Program-made: the position numbers and the translations under genes | NCBI RefSeq assembly: GCF_009769755.1 | Contig: NZ_SDWJ01000001.1 | Span: 62,001-126,000, forward strand | From: Sphingorhabdus profundilacus | Lineage (GTDB): Bacteria; Pseudomonadota; Alphaproteobacteria; Sphingomonadales; Sphingomonadaceae | Reading direction: 5' to 3' | DNA length: 64,000 nt | Shown here: positions 8,793 to 17,054 of the stretch, piece by piece | How positions within the stretch are numbered: the first letter of the stretch is position 1 | How the letters are laid out: the number at the start of each line of letters is the position of its first letter | Notes under the pieces: model-generated | Told to the model about the DNA's origin: nothing | The model's input: only the letters and a program-made list of their open reading frames with translations | The model's database searches: none

Positions 8793-10115
8793 TCAAATGT
8801 TGAGGGGGCGCAACGCGGGTCGTGGCACGAGCGTTGCTGGTAAATCGGGCGAAACTTCGCCGGTGATGAGACGGGCACCGCGTGTGTATGTGAGGTAGTT
8901 CCAAAGCCAGTTCGCGCCAACGACGAAACGGTTACGATATCCCGAAAGAAACCAGATATGTGCGACGCACCAGAGCAACCACGCGAGATGGCCCGAGACC
9001 TGAATGCGCCCGAAATCGGCAACGGCGCGGTTTCGCCCGATGGTCGCCAGATTACCGTAGTTGCGGTATTGAAACGGCTCGATGCTTCGGCCTTTGATTG
9101 CCGCAATTATGCTGTTCGCGACATGCATGCCTTGCTGTTTTGCGACTGGCGCGACACCGGGAAGCGGCTTTCCGTTGGCACCCGAGCACGCTGCGGTATC
9201 GCCGATAACGAATACAGCGCTCTCGTTCGGTGCCCGCAAGTCGCAACCTACAGGTACCCGGCCGGCACGATCAGGGGTGATGCCCAACCATTCAGCAGCG
9301 CGAGAGGCCTGGACGCCGGCCGCCCAAATCGCTGTCGATGCGGCAATGAATTTTTCGCCTACCATCACGCCCATTTTGTCAACCGACACGACCTGCTGAC
9401 CAAGCCAGACATCGACGCCCAACTGCTCGATGGCTGTTTTTGCTTTCGCCGATAGCGCCTCTGGAAAGCTTGCAAGCAAGCGGTCGCCGCCCTCGACAAG
9501 AATGACTTTGGCGCAGCGCGGCGTGATGCTGCGGAAATCCTTCGACACCGACTGGCGGGCGAGTTCGGCGATTGCACCCGCCATTTCGACGCCGGTCGGA
9601 CCGCCGCCGATTATCACAAATGTCAGCAAGGCCTGGCGCTTGTCGGGATCAGCTTCGGTCTCGGCACGTTCCATAGCCATCAGCACCTTTCGGCGGACGG
9701 CGGTAGCGTCTTCGATTGTCTTGATTCCCGGGGCAAAGGGCGCCCAGTCGTCGCGTCCGAAATAACTGTGGCGTGCCCCTGTAGCAAGCACCAGCCAGTC
9801 ATAAGACATCGGCTCACCATCACCCAATATGATGCGCTTATGTTCTGTATCTACGCCATATACGCGATCAAGCACAACGCGGGTATTGGCATTTCGTTTC
9901 AGGATGCCGCGGATAGGCGCGGCGATATCTGCTGGCGACAGCCCCGCCGTTGCGACCTGATAGAGCAATGGCTGAAAGAGATGGTGGTTCCGTTTGTCGA
10001 TCAACGTCACATCGACGTCGGCGTTGCCCAAGCCTTGGGCAGTCGCCAAACCGCCAAAGCCTGCGCCAACGATTACGACATGGGGTCGCTGCAACGAAGT
10101 CACTGGCTGGTCCAT
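8793..10115 (-). CDS. Type II NADH dehydrogenase (NAD(P)/FAD-dependent oxidoreductase)
   Basis: A 440-residue flavoprotein. VVIVGAGFGGLATAQGL is the FAD-binding dinucleotide fold and FVIIGGGPTGVEMAGAIAELA the NADH-binding one; VFVIGDTA closes the FAD site. The C-terminal helix-rich end with AWLLWCVAHIWFL is the membrane-attachment region typical of NDH-2, which passes electrons from NADH to quinone without proton pumping. The start at 10115 overlaps the end of the 3-hydroxybutyrate dehydrogenase gene by 16 bp, and the patatin gene follows after 13 bp. A plausible reason for the linkage is reoxidation of NADH made by 3-hydroxybutyrate oxidation. Confidence 0.9.
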   Translation of the reverse strand: MDQPVTSLQRPHVVIVGAGFGGLATAQGLGNADVDVTLIDKRNHHLFQPLLYQVATAGLSPADIAAPIRGILKRNANTRVVLDRVYGVDTEHKRIILGDGEPMSYDWLVLATGARHSYFGRDDWAPFAPGIKTIEDATAVRRKVLMAMERAETEADPDKRQALLTFVIIGGGPTGVEMAGAIAELARQSVSKDFRSITPRCAKVILVEGGDRLLASFPEALSAKAKTAIEQLGVDVWLGQQVVSVDKMGVMVGEKFIAASTAIWAAGVQASRAAEWLGITPDRAGRVPVGCDLRAPNESAVFVIGDTAACSGANGKPLPGVAPVAKQQGMHVANSIIAAIKGRSIEPFQYRNYGNLATIGRNRAVADFGRIQVSGHLAWLLWCVAHIWFLSGYRNRFVVGANWLWNYLTYTRGARLITGEVSPDLPATLVPRPALRPLNI

Positions 10116-10909
10116 CCGCCATCGACGGGTAATGCAACCCCCGTAATCGATCGCGCGCTTTCGCTGCAAAGGAACACGGACACCGCACCCAATTCTTCGA
10201 CCGTGACAAAGCGTTTGGTCGGCTGGGCCGCTAGCAGGACATTGTTGATGACATCGTCGCGGCTGATCCCGCGCGCCTTGGCAGTATCCTCGATCTGACC
10301 TTCGACCAAAGGTGTCCAGACATAGCCCGGGCAAATCGCGTTGCAGGTGACCCCGAACTGTGCGCCTTCCAGACCGACGGTCTTGGTCAGACCCAAAACG
10401 CCATGTTTGGCGGCAACATAGGCGCTCTTGTATGGCGAGGCGATCAGGCCGTGGACCGAGGCCAGATTAATTATCCTGCCCCATCCGGCTGACTTCATCG
10501 CGCCAAACGCGGCGCGCGTGGCGTGAAAGCTGGCCGACAGGTTGAGTGCCTGGATCGCGTTCCATTTGTCGACTGGGAAATCCTCAACCGGGCTGACATG
10601 CTGGATACCGGCGTTGTTGACGAGAATGTCGATTTTTCCGAATTCGTTGATGGTGTCGGTAACCAGTGCTGCTGCATCCGCCCCATCGAGAAGATTGGCA
10701 CCATTATAGTTCACCTGCACTCCAGTGGCGGCGGCAAGTTCGCTGCGCGTGGTTTCGATTTGACCGAGGTCGCCCAAGCCGTTCAGGACAATATCGGCAC
10801 CCGCCTCGGCAAGCGCGCGAGCGATGCCGAGGCCGATGCCGCTGGTCGAACCAGTGATGATTGCCACTCTTCCCATAAGCGGCGCTGTTATTGCGGTCAT
10901 CGAAGTCAT
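10100..10909 (-). CDS. 3-hydroxybutyrate dehydrogenase
   Basis: A 269-residue NAD-dependent short-chain dehydrogenase. TGSTSGIGLGIA is the cofactor motif, YVAAKHG the catalytic Tyr/Lys, and NLASVHGLIASPYKSAYV together with AICPGYVWTPLVE is the characteristic 3-hydroxybutyrate dehydrogenase (BdhA) pattern. The enzyme oxidises (R)-3-hydroxybutyrate to acetoacetate during PHB use. The start at 10909 has AGGAG seven bases upstream; an ATG two codons earlier (10915) is too close to that site. It is the first gene of the PHB operon, with its promoter in 10910-11118, divergent from the cupin gene. Confidence 0.88.
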   Translation of the reverse strand: MTSMTAITAPLMGRVAIITGSTSGIGLGIARALAEAGADIVLNGLGDLGQIETTRSELAAATGVQVNYNGANLLDGADAAALVTDTINEFGKIDILVNNAGIQHVSPVEDFPVDKWNAIQALNLSASFHATRAAFGAMKSAGWGRIINLASVHGLIASPYKSAYVAAKHGVLGLTKTVGLEGAQFGVTCNAICPGYVWTPLVEGQIEDTAKARGISRDDVINNVLLAAQPTKRFVTVEELGAVSVFLCSESARSITGVALPVDGGWTSQ

Positions 10910-11118
10910 GTCCATTCTCCTGCGTTTGATGAAGAAGAATATGCGGCGGAGTGGCAATGAATAGAAATGCCGTTTGTGCATCGAATTCATGCCGACAATC
11001 GAATGGTTGCCGCATCGGCATTGGCTTAATTGAACGTCACGCCAACGGTGCTCGTGGATAAAATATCTGTGAAACCGGCTTCGGTGGTCAACCTGTTTCA
11101 AAAAAGAAGGAATGATTT

Positions 11119-11583
11119 ATGAAAACGACACTGGCTCTTATTGCCGCACTTGCAGTCGCAGGCTCAGCTGCACCCGCTTTTGCAGGGACGTGCCCAGCAG
11201 GGCAAGAAGGCACAAATGCTCTCGCCGGTGCGGCAACGATACCCTCCAAGGTGACCGACAATGTGCTCGGCACCGTCGATCTTGGACCCGAAATCAATGT
11301 TGCCGGCCGCTCTTTGCGTCTCCGCAAACTCGTGCTTCAGCCTGGCGGCGTTGTACCAATGCACAGCCACGGCGACCGTCCAGCCTTGATTTTGACGGCA
11401 AGCGGCACAGTCACCGAATATAGTTCCAAGTGCCTTGTTCCAATCGTCCACCGTGCTGGCGAGGTTTCGACCGAATCGAACGGCGTGACGCATTGGTGGA
11501 AGAATACCGGTAAAACTGTTGCGGTGCTTTACTCATCGGATGTGCACAACGACGCGATGGCGATGCGTAACGCAATGCAGTAA
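11119..11583 (+). CDS. Secreted cupin-domain protein
   Basis: A 154-residue protein with a clear signal peptide (cleavage after AFA at about 22-23). A single cupin barrel follows: VLQPGGVVPMHSHGDRPALI carries the metal-binding His residues of cupin motif 1, and the second strand pair includes GVTHWWKNTG. The start is supported by AAGGAATG upstream. Exported cupins of this type bind a metal; the substrate is unknown. It diverges from the PHB operon and ends before a strong hairpin at 11620-11661, so it is probably monocistronic. Confidence 0.8.
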   Translation: MKTTLALIAALAVAGSAAPAFAGTCPAGQEGTNALAGAATIPSKVTDNVLGTVDLGPEINVAGRSLRLRKLVLQPGGVVPMHSHGDRPALILTASGTVTEYSSKCLVPIVHRAGEVSTESNGVTHWWKNTGKTVAVLYSSDVHNDAMAMRNAMQ

Positions 11584-11619
11584 CAACGTCTGGATTCCTC
11601 CCCCCAATACCAGACGCAA

Positions 11620-11661
11620 CTGGCACCCTGCATAATCCGTGCGGGGTGCCAGACCATTTTT
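11620..11661 (+). terminator. Rho-independent terminator after the cupin gene
   Basis: CTGGCACCC at 11620-11628 pairs perfectly with GGGTGCCAG at 11644-11652, with an inner GCA/TGC pairing, followed by a T run at 11657-11661. It lies 36 bp after the cupin stop. Confidence 0.7.
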
Positions 11662-11720
11662 GTCACGACGATTACGCAAAATCCGTGCGACGGTTCCGGA
11701 TAGTTCAGAAAGGTGCTGCC

Positions 11721-12494
11721 ATGCAGAGCATCGCGTCCATAATTCCCAAATCACGCATGCTATCGGTCCGGTTGGGATCATCCGCCGCCGATATCGAGGC
11801 CGCGCAGCGGTTGAGGTGGGACGTATTCTATCGGGAAAGAGGTGCAACGCCACTGGAAGACACTCCGCTAGACCGCGACCCTTACGACCCGGTCTGCGAT
11901 CACCTGCTGGTCGAGGATAGCGCGTCGGGAACACCCAAAGTTATCGGCACCTACCGCTTGCTTCGGCAAAGTGTGGCCGACTCGCGCGAGGGTTTTTACA
12001 GCGCAGGTGAATATGACCTCACCCCGCTTTCTCGCAGTTCAGGCGAACAGCTTGAACTCGGTCGGTCATGCGTCGCCGCCGAATATCGCGACGCCGGGAC
12101 CATCCAATTATTATGGCGCGGTATCGCCTCCTATCTCCGCCAACATCAGATTTCGACAATGTTCGGGTGCGCGAGCTTTCACGGCATCGATCCCGAAGCG
12201 CACGCTGACACGCTTTCTTATCTCTGGCATAATCACCTCGCGCCGCCTCCTTTGCGAGCTCGGGCGCTTGACGAGAGATATATTGATATGGCGCGGTTGC
12301 CGCTTGGGAGCTACGATCCACGCCAGGCCATGCGTAAACTACCTCCGTTGATAAAGGCCTATCTCCGCGTCGGTGCACAAGTCGGTGATGGTGCAGTCAT
12401 AGACCATCAGTTCAACACAGTGGATATATTCATTGTCATGCCCGTTGCCGAGATTTCAGATCGCTATTTCGGGCGGTTTGGTGCAGCGGCATAA
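11721..12494 (+). CDS. OlsB-like N-acyltransferase (GNAT/hemolysin-like fold)
   Basis: A 257-residue protein. It resembles the L-ornithine N-alpha-acyltransferase (OlsB) family: RLRWDVFYRERG near residue 31, then GTYRLLR, LELGRSCV, and FGCASFHGIDP toward the middle. OlsB transfers a 3-hydroxyacyl group from acyl-carrier protein to ornithine, the first step of ornithine lipid synthesis. The start at 11721 is chosen because GAAAGG sits upstream; the frame is open to 11646. Its 3' end overlaps by 31 bp the 3' end of the convergent OlsA-like gene, the enzyme expected for step two. Other aminolipid products are possible. Confidence 0.75.
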   Translation: MQSIASIIPKSRMLSVRLGSSAADIEAAQRLRWDVFYRERGATPLEDTPLDRDPYDPVCDHLLVEDSASGTPKVIGTYRLLRQSVADSREGFYSAGEYDLTPLSRSSGEQLELGRSCVAAEYRDAGTIQLLWRGIASYLRQHQISTMFGCASFHGIDPEAHADTLSYLWHNHLAPPPLRARALDERYIDMARLPLGSYDPRQAMRKLPPLIKAYLRVGAQVGDGAVIDHQFNTVDIFIVMPVAEISDRYFGRFGAAA

Positions 12495-13213
12495 GCTGCG
12501 AGCATGTGCTGCCGAATTTTTTCCGCCAGAGCTTTGCGATCATCCATAGCTTTCACCGGTGGCAGGAAATCGACGCGCGCCAATGTTGTCGATTTGGCGA
12601 GGCGCGCCGCCCCAGAAAGCAGGTCATCATCGTCAATCCACGCGACCTCGCGCCGACGGTCAAGCGACAGCGCCGCGCCATTTGGCATCAAATAGCTTAA
12701 GATAACCGGCTGGATAACCGTTGCAGCATCGGCCGCCGACAACAGGCTGGTGCGGAACGCCAATATGCTCGCGCCGTCCGAAGTCGTTCCTTCGGGACAC
12801 AATATTACCGAGCGCCCCGAATTCAACCGGGCGCGGATCGCATCGGCCTGTGCATGGCTGCGGTGCCGCTCGTCCCGGGCGACAAAGACAGGGGCAAACC
12901 GACGCGCCAATGCTCCGATAACCGGCCAGCTCTGCATTTCGGACTTGGCGACGAAATCGGCGTCCAGAATCGACATTGTCACCGGGATATCGGCCCAGCT
13001 GATATGGTTCATAATGAACAGCGTCCCCGGCGTTGTGGACGGCGCCCCCTGTAGCGAAATGCGGATGCCGAAGCCTTCCGATATGGTAGCAAAGAACGTT
13101 TGTTCGTGACGGCGGCGCTGATTTTGTGGGGCTGCCATCCAGAATGGTATCCGCAGCAAGGCGAACGCGAGTGTCGCGAAGGCTTTGGTCCGGCCGAACG
13201 GGCGCTTAGTCAA
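12464..13213 (-). CDS. OlsA/PlsC-like lysolipid acyltransferase
   Basis: A 249-residue acyltransferase. NHISWAD holds the catalytic HxxxxD motif, and CPEGTTSDG is the FPEGTxS-type substrate motif of PlsC enzymes. A single hydrophobic segment lies near the N terminus. With the neighbouring OlsB-like enzyme it would O-acylate lyso-ornithine lipid. A TTG at 13213 is the likely start, nine bases after the stop of the YeeE-type gene with AAGGG upstream; an ATG at 13138 is the alternative. The gene is thus the last of a DUF302-YeeE-acyltransferase operon and runs into its partner head-on. Confidence 0.78.
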   Translation of the reverse strand: MTKRPFGRTKAFATLAFALLRIPFWMAAPQNQRRRHEQTFFATISEGFGIRISLQGAPSTTPGTLFIMNHISWADIPVTMSILDADFVAKSEMQSWPVIGALARRFAPVFVARDERHRSHAQADAIRARLNSGRSVILCPEGTTSDGASILAFRTSLLSAADAATVIQPVILSYLMPNGAALSLDRRREVAWIDDDDLLSGAARLAKSTTLARVDFLPPVKAMDDRKALAEKIRQHMLAAYAAAPNRPK

Positions 13214-13222
13214 ATCCTACCC

Positions 13223-14173
13223 TTACGCAAATTTCTGTTCGATCTTGAACGCGACCCAGATCACCGCACACATGATAAAGATCGAAACCCAGGCATAAGG
13301 CCAGAGCAGCGGCATACCAACCAGGATCAGCCCGTCATTGCTTCCAGGGACAAGCAAACTGCCCCAACCCATCAACATTCCGCCAGTGATGCACCTGGCA
13401 AGCGTGACAATATTTTGTCGGTGCCATTTGAGACTGCCGCCAACCCATCCACCTGCGACCGCACCGAAGAGCAATGCGAGAAACAGCAGGCCCTGCCAAA
13501 ACAGGTTGTCCGACATTCCTTTGGCAAAGTGGATCAGCAAATCCACGTAGCTCCATGCGCCGACTGTAACGAGCATGATGACAAATGCGATGCCAATCAC
13601 GATGGTCGCTTCGTGCGGAGCCCAAATGCGCCGCCATCCGAGAGCTTCCGGATGCGGGGTTCGGGCGATGCTGACGATACGCCAGAGCGCGTAAGCCGCA
13701 AACACCGGGGCAAGCCAATAGGGCAATGCGGAACGCATCGACAGCGTATCGATCGGCGCCGGCATCATCTGGCTGAACAGCAAGGGTGCGGTCAACACGC
13801 CGATGAAGAAGCCCAGCGGGGTCAGCGCATACGCCCATTGGCCCGACCCGAGCCTGGCAATCGCGCCAAAAACGCAGGCCTGATTTACATAGGCGCCAAG
13901 ACCCAGCAGCACCGCGCCGACTGCCGTCCAATGGCTGAAGGCAAAGCCACCGGGTAGGTTGGGCAAAAAGCCAAGTGCGCGGGCGGTTAACAGCCCTCCT
14001 GCGACCCAGAGTGCGGTTTCTGCCAAAGCGACGATTTTTGTTGTCTTGCCGTTATGGACAACCTCGCCGACAGCCGCGACGGTGCACGTCGCGCCGCGCT
14101 GGATGGCGAAACCCATCAGTGCGGCGCAAATAGCTGCCAGCAGAAATGCTAAACTGGCAATTGCAACGGTCAT
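13223..14173 (-). CDS. YeeE/YedE-type sulfur-compound transporter
   Basis: A 316-residue membrane protein with about nine hydrophobic helices. Two conserved cysteine motifs of the YeeE/YedE (DUF395, TsuA-like) family are present, in QRGATCTVAAVGE and VNQACVFGAIARLGSG. TsuA imports thiosulfate through such cysteines; related members move other sulfur or selenium species. The ATG at 14173 overlaps the stop of the upstream DUF302 gene by 4 bp. Whether it imports thiosulfate or exports sulfite or another sulfur compound cannot be told from sequence. Confidence 0.85.
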   Translation of the reverse strand: MTVAIASLAFLLAAICAALMGFAIQRGATCTVAAVGEVVHNGKTTKIVALAETALWVAGGLLTARALGFLPNLPGGFAFSHWTAVGAVLLGLGAYVNQACVFGAIARLGSGQWAYALTPLGFFIGVLTAPLLFSQMMPAPIDTLSMRSALPYWLAPVFAAYALWRIVSIARTPHPEALGWRRIWAPHEATIVIGIAFVIMLVTVGAWSYVDLLIHFAKGMSDNLFWQGLLFLALLFGAVAGGWVGGSLKWHRQNIVTLARCITGGMLMGWGSLLVPGSNDGLILVGMPLLWPYAWVSIFIMCAVIWVAFKIEQKFA

Positions 14174-14643
14174 TTGGTGGTGCTTGACGCGATGGAAGCA
14201 GCGACTTCGCTGGCCATCTTGAATTGCGCTTCACGGTCCGTGATGCTGTAGCGTTTGGCGATATAGCCAAAATCGGTCCACGCAACGCTGACGCTACCAT
14301 CCGCTTCCTGCAGGATCAACATCCGCACCGGCCAGTCAAGGCCCGAATAGGGGTTCGACGACAGGAATTGAACGCCAAGCGGCGGATTACCGAACAGGAT
14401 CAGTTTCGATGGGCGGATATTGATATTTGCACCTGCACCCAGTTGCGACTGGTCGATCTCGGTGAAGAATTTGATGCCCTTCGCTGCGATATCGGCTTTG
14501 ATGCGTTCGACGGTTTCGTCCACACCGTGCAGGCTCTTCACCCTCAGCACGCCTTGTGCTGGCGCGGTTGGTGTGGACATTTGTGCTTGGGCAGCCGGTG
14601 CGATCAGCATGGCAGCGCACAGCGCGATCACGATCTTTTTCAT
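14170..14643 (-). CDS. Periplasmic DUF302 protein
   Basis: A 157-residue protein with a signal peptide (cleavage after AQA near 20-21) and one DUF302 domain: KSLHGVDETVERIKADIAAKGIK, then FFTEIDQSQLG, LILFGNPPLG and the aromatic-acidic end of the fold. The start at 14643 is preceded by GAGGAA; an earlier in-frame ATG at 14706 lacks a site. The family has no proven biochemical role and often appears beside sulfur-oxidation or sulfur-transport genes, as it does here with the coupled YeeE-type gene. Confidence 0.85.
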   Translation of the reverse strand: MKKIVIALCAAMLIAPAAQAQMSTPTAPAQGVLRVKSLHGVDETVERIKADIAAKGIKFFTEIDQSQLGAGANINIRPSKLILFGNPPLGVQFLSSNPYSGLDWPVRMLILQEADGSVSVAWTDFGYIAKRYSITDREAQFKMASEVAASIASSTTK

Positions 14644-14849
14644 ATTGTGTTCCTCAATGGCTTCAATTTCGGGGAAGAGTATTTGCTCCCGCGCTGCTTT
14701 TGCCACCGCATCGCTTTCGCTTGAAATTGCATTCGTGCATGACAGCCATAACCGTAGGGCATTTCAATTTTTGGATAATAGTGTGTATTCCTGTTAGGAA
14801 CAGCGCAAACTGAACGCACAGCGTTGCGGACAATTGAAAGTTTTTAGGT
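14644..14849. promoter_or_regulatory. Divergent promoter region, DUF302 operon and peroxiredoxin
   Basis: 206 bp between divergent starts, notably AT-rich at 14761-14800. It must hold promoters for both units, but I cannot name a factor: no clear palindromic operator is visible. Confidence 0.4.
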
Positions 14850-15551
14850 ATGAACCAACCGTTGATGACCTCACTCGAACAGGCTTTTCAAGACATAAGC
14901 GTCCGCAACGCCCCCTTGAGCGAACGGCTTGGCTATATTGCGGATAAGGTGCGCGCGCTGAGCCCGTCTTATGGCGCAGCCGTCGACGCCTTTGTTGACC
15001 GACTTGAGCAGGCCGGAGCGGGTGATGAGGCTCCGCAGGTTGGCGAAGCCATGCCAGGCTTTGTTCTTCCCGATGATCAGGGGCATCTTGTCAGCCTTGA
15101 ACAACTGCTAGAAAAAGCGCCGGTTGTTGTCGCTTTTCATCGCGGGCATTGGTGCCCTTATTGCCGGTTGAATGCCATAGGGCTGGCCGAGGTTGAAGCC
15201 GACATAAAGCCGGTGCAAATCGTCGCGATTTCGGCCGAAACACAAACCTATACCAAAGCAATAAAAGCCGAGGCAAAAGCCGGATTTCCGTTTCTGACCG
15301 ACTTCGGCAATGGCTATGCGCTGTCGCTTAACCTTGCGATTTGGGTTGACGACGCCATGGCCTCATTGATCGAAGGATCGGGTATAGACATCCCGCAATA
15401 TCAGGGGTCAGAAGGGTGGATACTGCCAATCCCTTCGGTTTTTGTCATTGGGCAGGACGGGTTGATCAAGGCACGCCATGTCGATCCGGACTATAGGCGG
15501 CGGCTGGAACTTGATGAGCTACGCAAAGCTGCACGGGCGGCTTTGTTATAG
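14850..15551 (+). CDS. Peroxiredoxin-like (AhpC/TSA) protein
   Basis: A 233-residue thioredoxin-fold protein. About 60 N-terminal helical residues precede the core, which has VVVAFHRGHWCPYCRLN with Cys102 and Cys105 in a CxxC arrangement, instead of the Thr-x-x-Cys of classical peroxiredoxins. IPSVFVIGQDGLIKARHVDPDYRRR forms the C-terminal strand and helix. This is the 'peroxiredoxin-like' group in which the two cysteines probably form a redox-active disulfide; peroxide reduction is presumed, not proven. It is a single-gene unit divergent from the DUF302 operon. Confidence 0.82.
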   Translation: MNQPLMTSLEQAFQDISVRNAPLSERLGYIADKVRALSPSYGAAVDAFVDRLEQAGAGDEAPQVGEAMPGFVLPDDQGHLVSLEQLLEKAPVVVAFHRGHWCPYCRLNAIGLAEVEADIKPVQIVAISAETQTYTKAIKAEAKAGFPFLTDFGNGYALSLNLAIWVDDAMASLIEGSGIDIPQYQGSEGWILPIPSVFVIGQDGLIKARHVDPDYRRRLELDELRKAARAALL

Positions 15552-15569
15552 CTGCTGTTTGCAGCAAGA

Positions 15570-15693
15570 TTAACGATCTAGCGGGCCATCGACAGGGTGA
15601 GACTATAGTCTTTCGCGAAAGGCCTTCGAGCACGATCCGGATCTTCTCCTCCGCACCATATTGCTTGCGCGGATGGCTTTGAGTGTTTTGCGT
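15570..15693 (-). pseudogene. Fossil of IS3-family transposase OrfA (N-terminal end)
   Basis: Reading the minus strand from 15693, without a start codon, gives HPRKQYGAEEKIRIVLEGL, which is the conserved N-terminal helix-turn-helix of IS3-family OrfA proteins. After this the frame degenerates (SRKTIVSPCRWPARS in place of an acidic-SIAELCR type sequence, suggesting a small indel). The rest of the element, OrfB and inverted repeats are missing. It marks an old insertion beside the accessory region that follows. Confidence 0.7.
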
Positions 15694-15823
15694 TCATCTT
15701 CATTCCTTACAGTCACTATGATGAACCTAAAACACTCTCCTATTTTATGCTGACATATGTCTTAAATTATGTGACGACGGATAGTCACCCCGAGCTCAGA
15801 CAACGTACGTGAGGAATCAAGTT

Positions 15824-16627
15824 ATGGACGGGGCGCTCGTCAATATTTGCCTTTTGACCTTGGTCATTCACCTGATCGGAACGCTCGCATATGCTGCACG
15901 GATCGCCGGCGTTCGCACGCATAAAATTGCCCTGTCGTTCGCCCTGTTCAACATCCTTGTCTTGGTATCGAGAACGTCAAATAGCTTTTTAGGGCCATTT
16001 CTAGCGAAGCGTATCGAGAACGCATTGGCGAATGGCACCGGTGACCGGCTGCTGTGGGATTTAAGGTTAGTTCTGTTTTCCGCGACAATTGCCACGGTTC
16101 TTGGTGCTCTGGCGGTTCCAACGGTGCAGCGGTGGTTTGCAGGTGCCATCAGTGAATTTCATGTGCACCGGTCTGTTCCCAAATTGTTTCTTCACGCACT
16201 GGCACCAAAAAACTGGCGGCGGATCACCGAAACTATGGCATTGCCTTCATCTGGCCATGCCAAACAACTTGGCAAACCCAGTGCGGTGTCTTGGAATGTG
16301 ATTGCAATGAACGTCATTGCACAAGCGCTACTTACCGTCGGTGTCATTGCATCGCTTTACGCTGGATATATTTACCCGGAGTTTCGGGTCACTGCCTCTC
16401 AGCTTTCGGCGGTGGTCAATGGGTTCGCTACGATATTGCTGTTTGTTCTGATTGACCCGCAGCTTTCGGTGATGACAGATGATGTTGTGGAGGGCCGGGT
16501 TTCGGAAGCAGATTACCGACGAACGATTGTCTGGCTGTCCATGAGCCGCGTTGCCGGTACGTTGGTGGCGCAGTTACTCCTGTTACCATCCGCGTGGCTG
16601 ATCGTATGGGTTGCGATGCGTGTGTGA
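15824..16627 (+). CDS. Amj-type lipid II flippase family protein
   Basis: A 267-residue polytopic membrane protein with six or more helices. The layout (IHLIGTLAYAARIAGVRT at the start, FNILVLVSRTSNSFLGPFLAKRIE, and a C-terminal VNGFATILLFVLIDPQLSVMTDD) matches the Amj/YdaH family, first described in Bacillus subtilis as an alternate to the MurJ flippase. It would move lipid II across the inner membrane. The ATG at 15824 is chosen for the GAGGA nine bases upstream; a GTG at 15809 is in frame. Amj is often a backup against MurJ inhibitors, and here it sits between a fossil IS and a relic island. Confidence 0.8.
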   Translation: MDGALVNICLLTLVIHLIGTLAYAARIAGVRTHKIALSFALFNILVLVSRTSNSFLGPFLAKRIENALANGTGDRLLWDLRLVLFSATIATVLGALAVPTVQRWFAGAISEFHVHRSVPKLFLHALAPKNWRRITETMALPSSGHAKQLGKPSAVSWNVIAMNVIAQALLTVGVIASLYAGYIYPEFRVTASQLSAVVNGFATILLFVLIDPQLSVMTDDVVEGRVSEADYRRTIVWLSMSRVAGTLVAQLLLLPSAWLIVWVAMRV

Positions 16628-16700
16628 TGCGGTCCCATGCATCTTTGAAAACGGGTAAATTATAGTTTAGTGTAAACTGGCAAACGCATAGCTGTGATTA

Positions 16701-16969
16701 CTAGGCCGTGAACTCATAAATATCGTCGTCGAGGCGTCAAAATGGCGAAGATATCGGGCCAAAATGCGCGCCGTCAGGCAGTCACTCTGCCTGCAAGCGT
16801 ATTTTGGTTCGAGATCGAAGCCAATTTGGCGTCCGAAGGATTTGACCCATTTTGCCCAGGGCTGCGTCAGAAAGCCTTGAGATATATCTATATCCCTGCG
16901 ACTTCCTTCCTTGCCCTGTGCAAAATGGCCTCAAACCTCGACGACGATATTTATGAGTTAACGGCCTAG
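16701..16969. mobile_element. MITE-like non-autonomous inverted-repeat element, 269 bp
   Basis: The left end 16701-16733 and the reverse complement of the right end 16937-16969 match over 33 bases with a single mismatch. Each outer end begins CTAGGCCGT, and CTAG at both ends could be a target duplication or part of the repeat. The interior carries a small hairpin (CAGGCAG/CTGCCTG at 16775-16793) and only a spurious 75-codon ORF that reads through the repeat. No transposase is present, so it would depend on an element elsewhere, perhaps of the IS5 or IS630 type given the CTAG/TA ends. Confidence 0.7.
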
Positions 16970-17054
16970 CTTTTTTCGGCGTTGAACGATCATATCCGGG
17001 TCCAAAGTTGCGATTAACGCTCTGGCGTCGTATCACGAAAACCAGCCGCCACAC

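Noticed and set aside
16742-16969. 75-codon ORF inside the inverted-repeat element
   Set aside because: It reads through the terminal repeat, has no ribosome binding site and no recognisable domain; the DNA is explained by the MITE-like structure.
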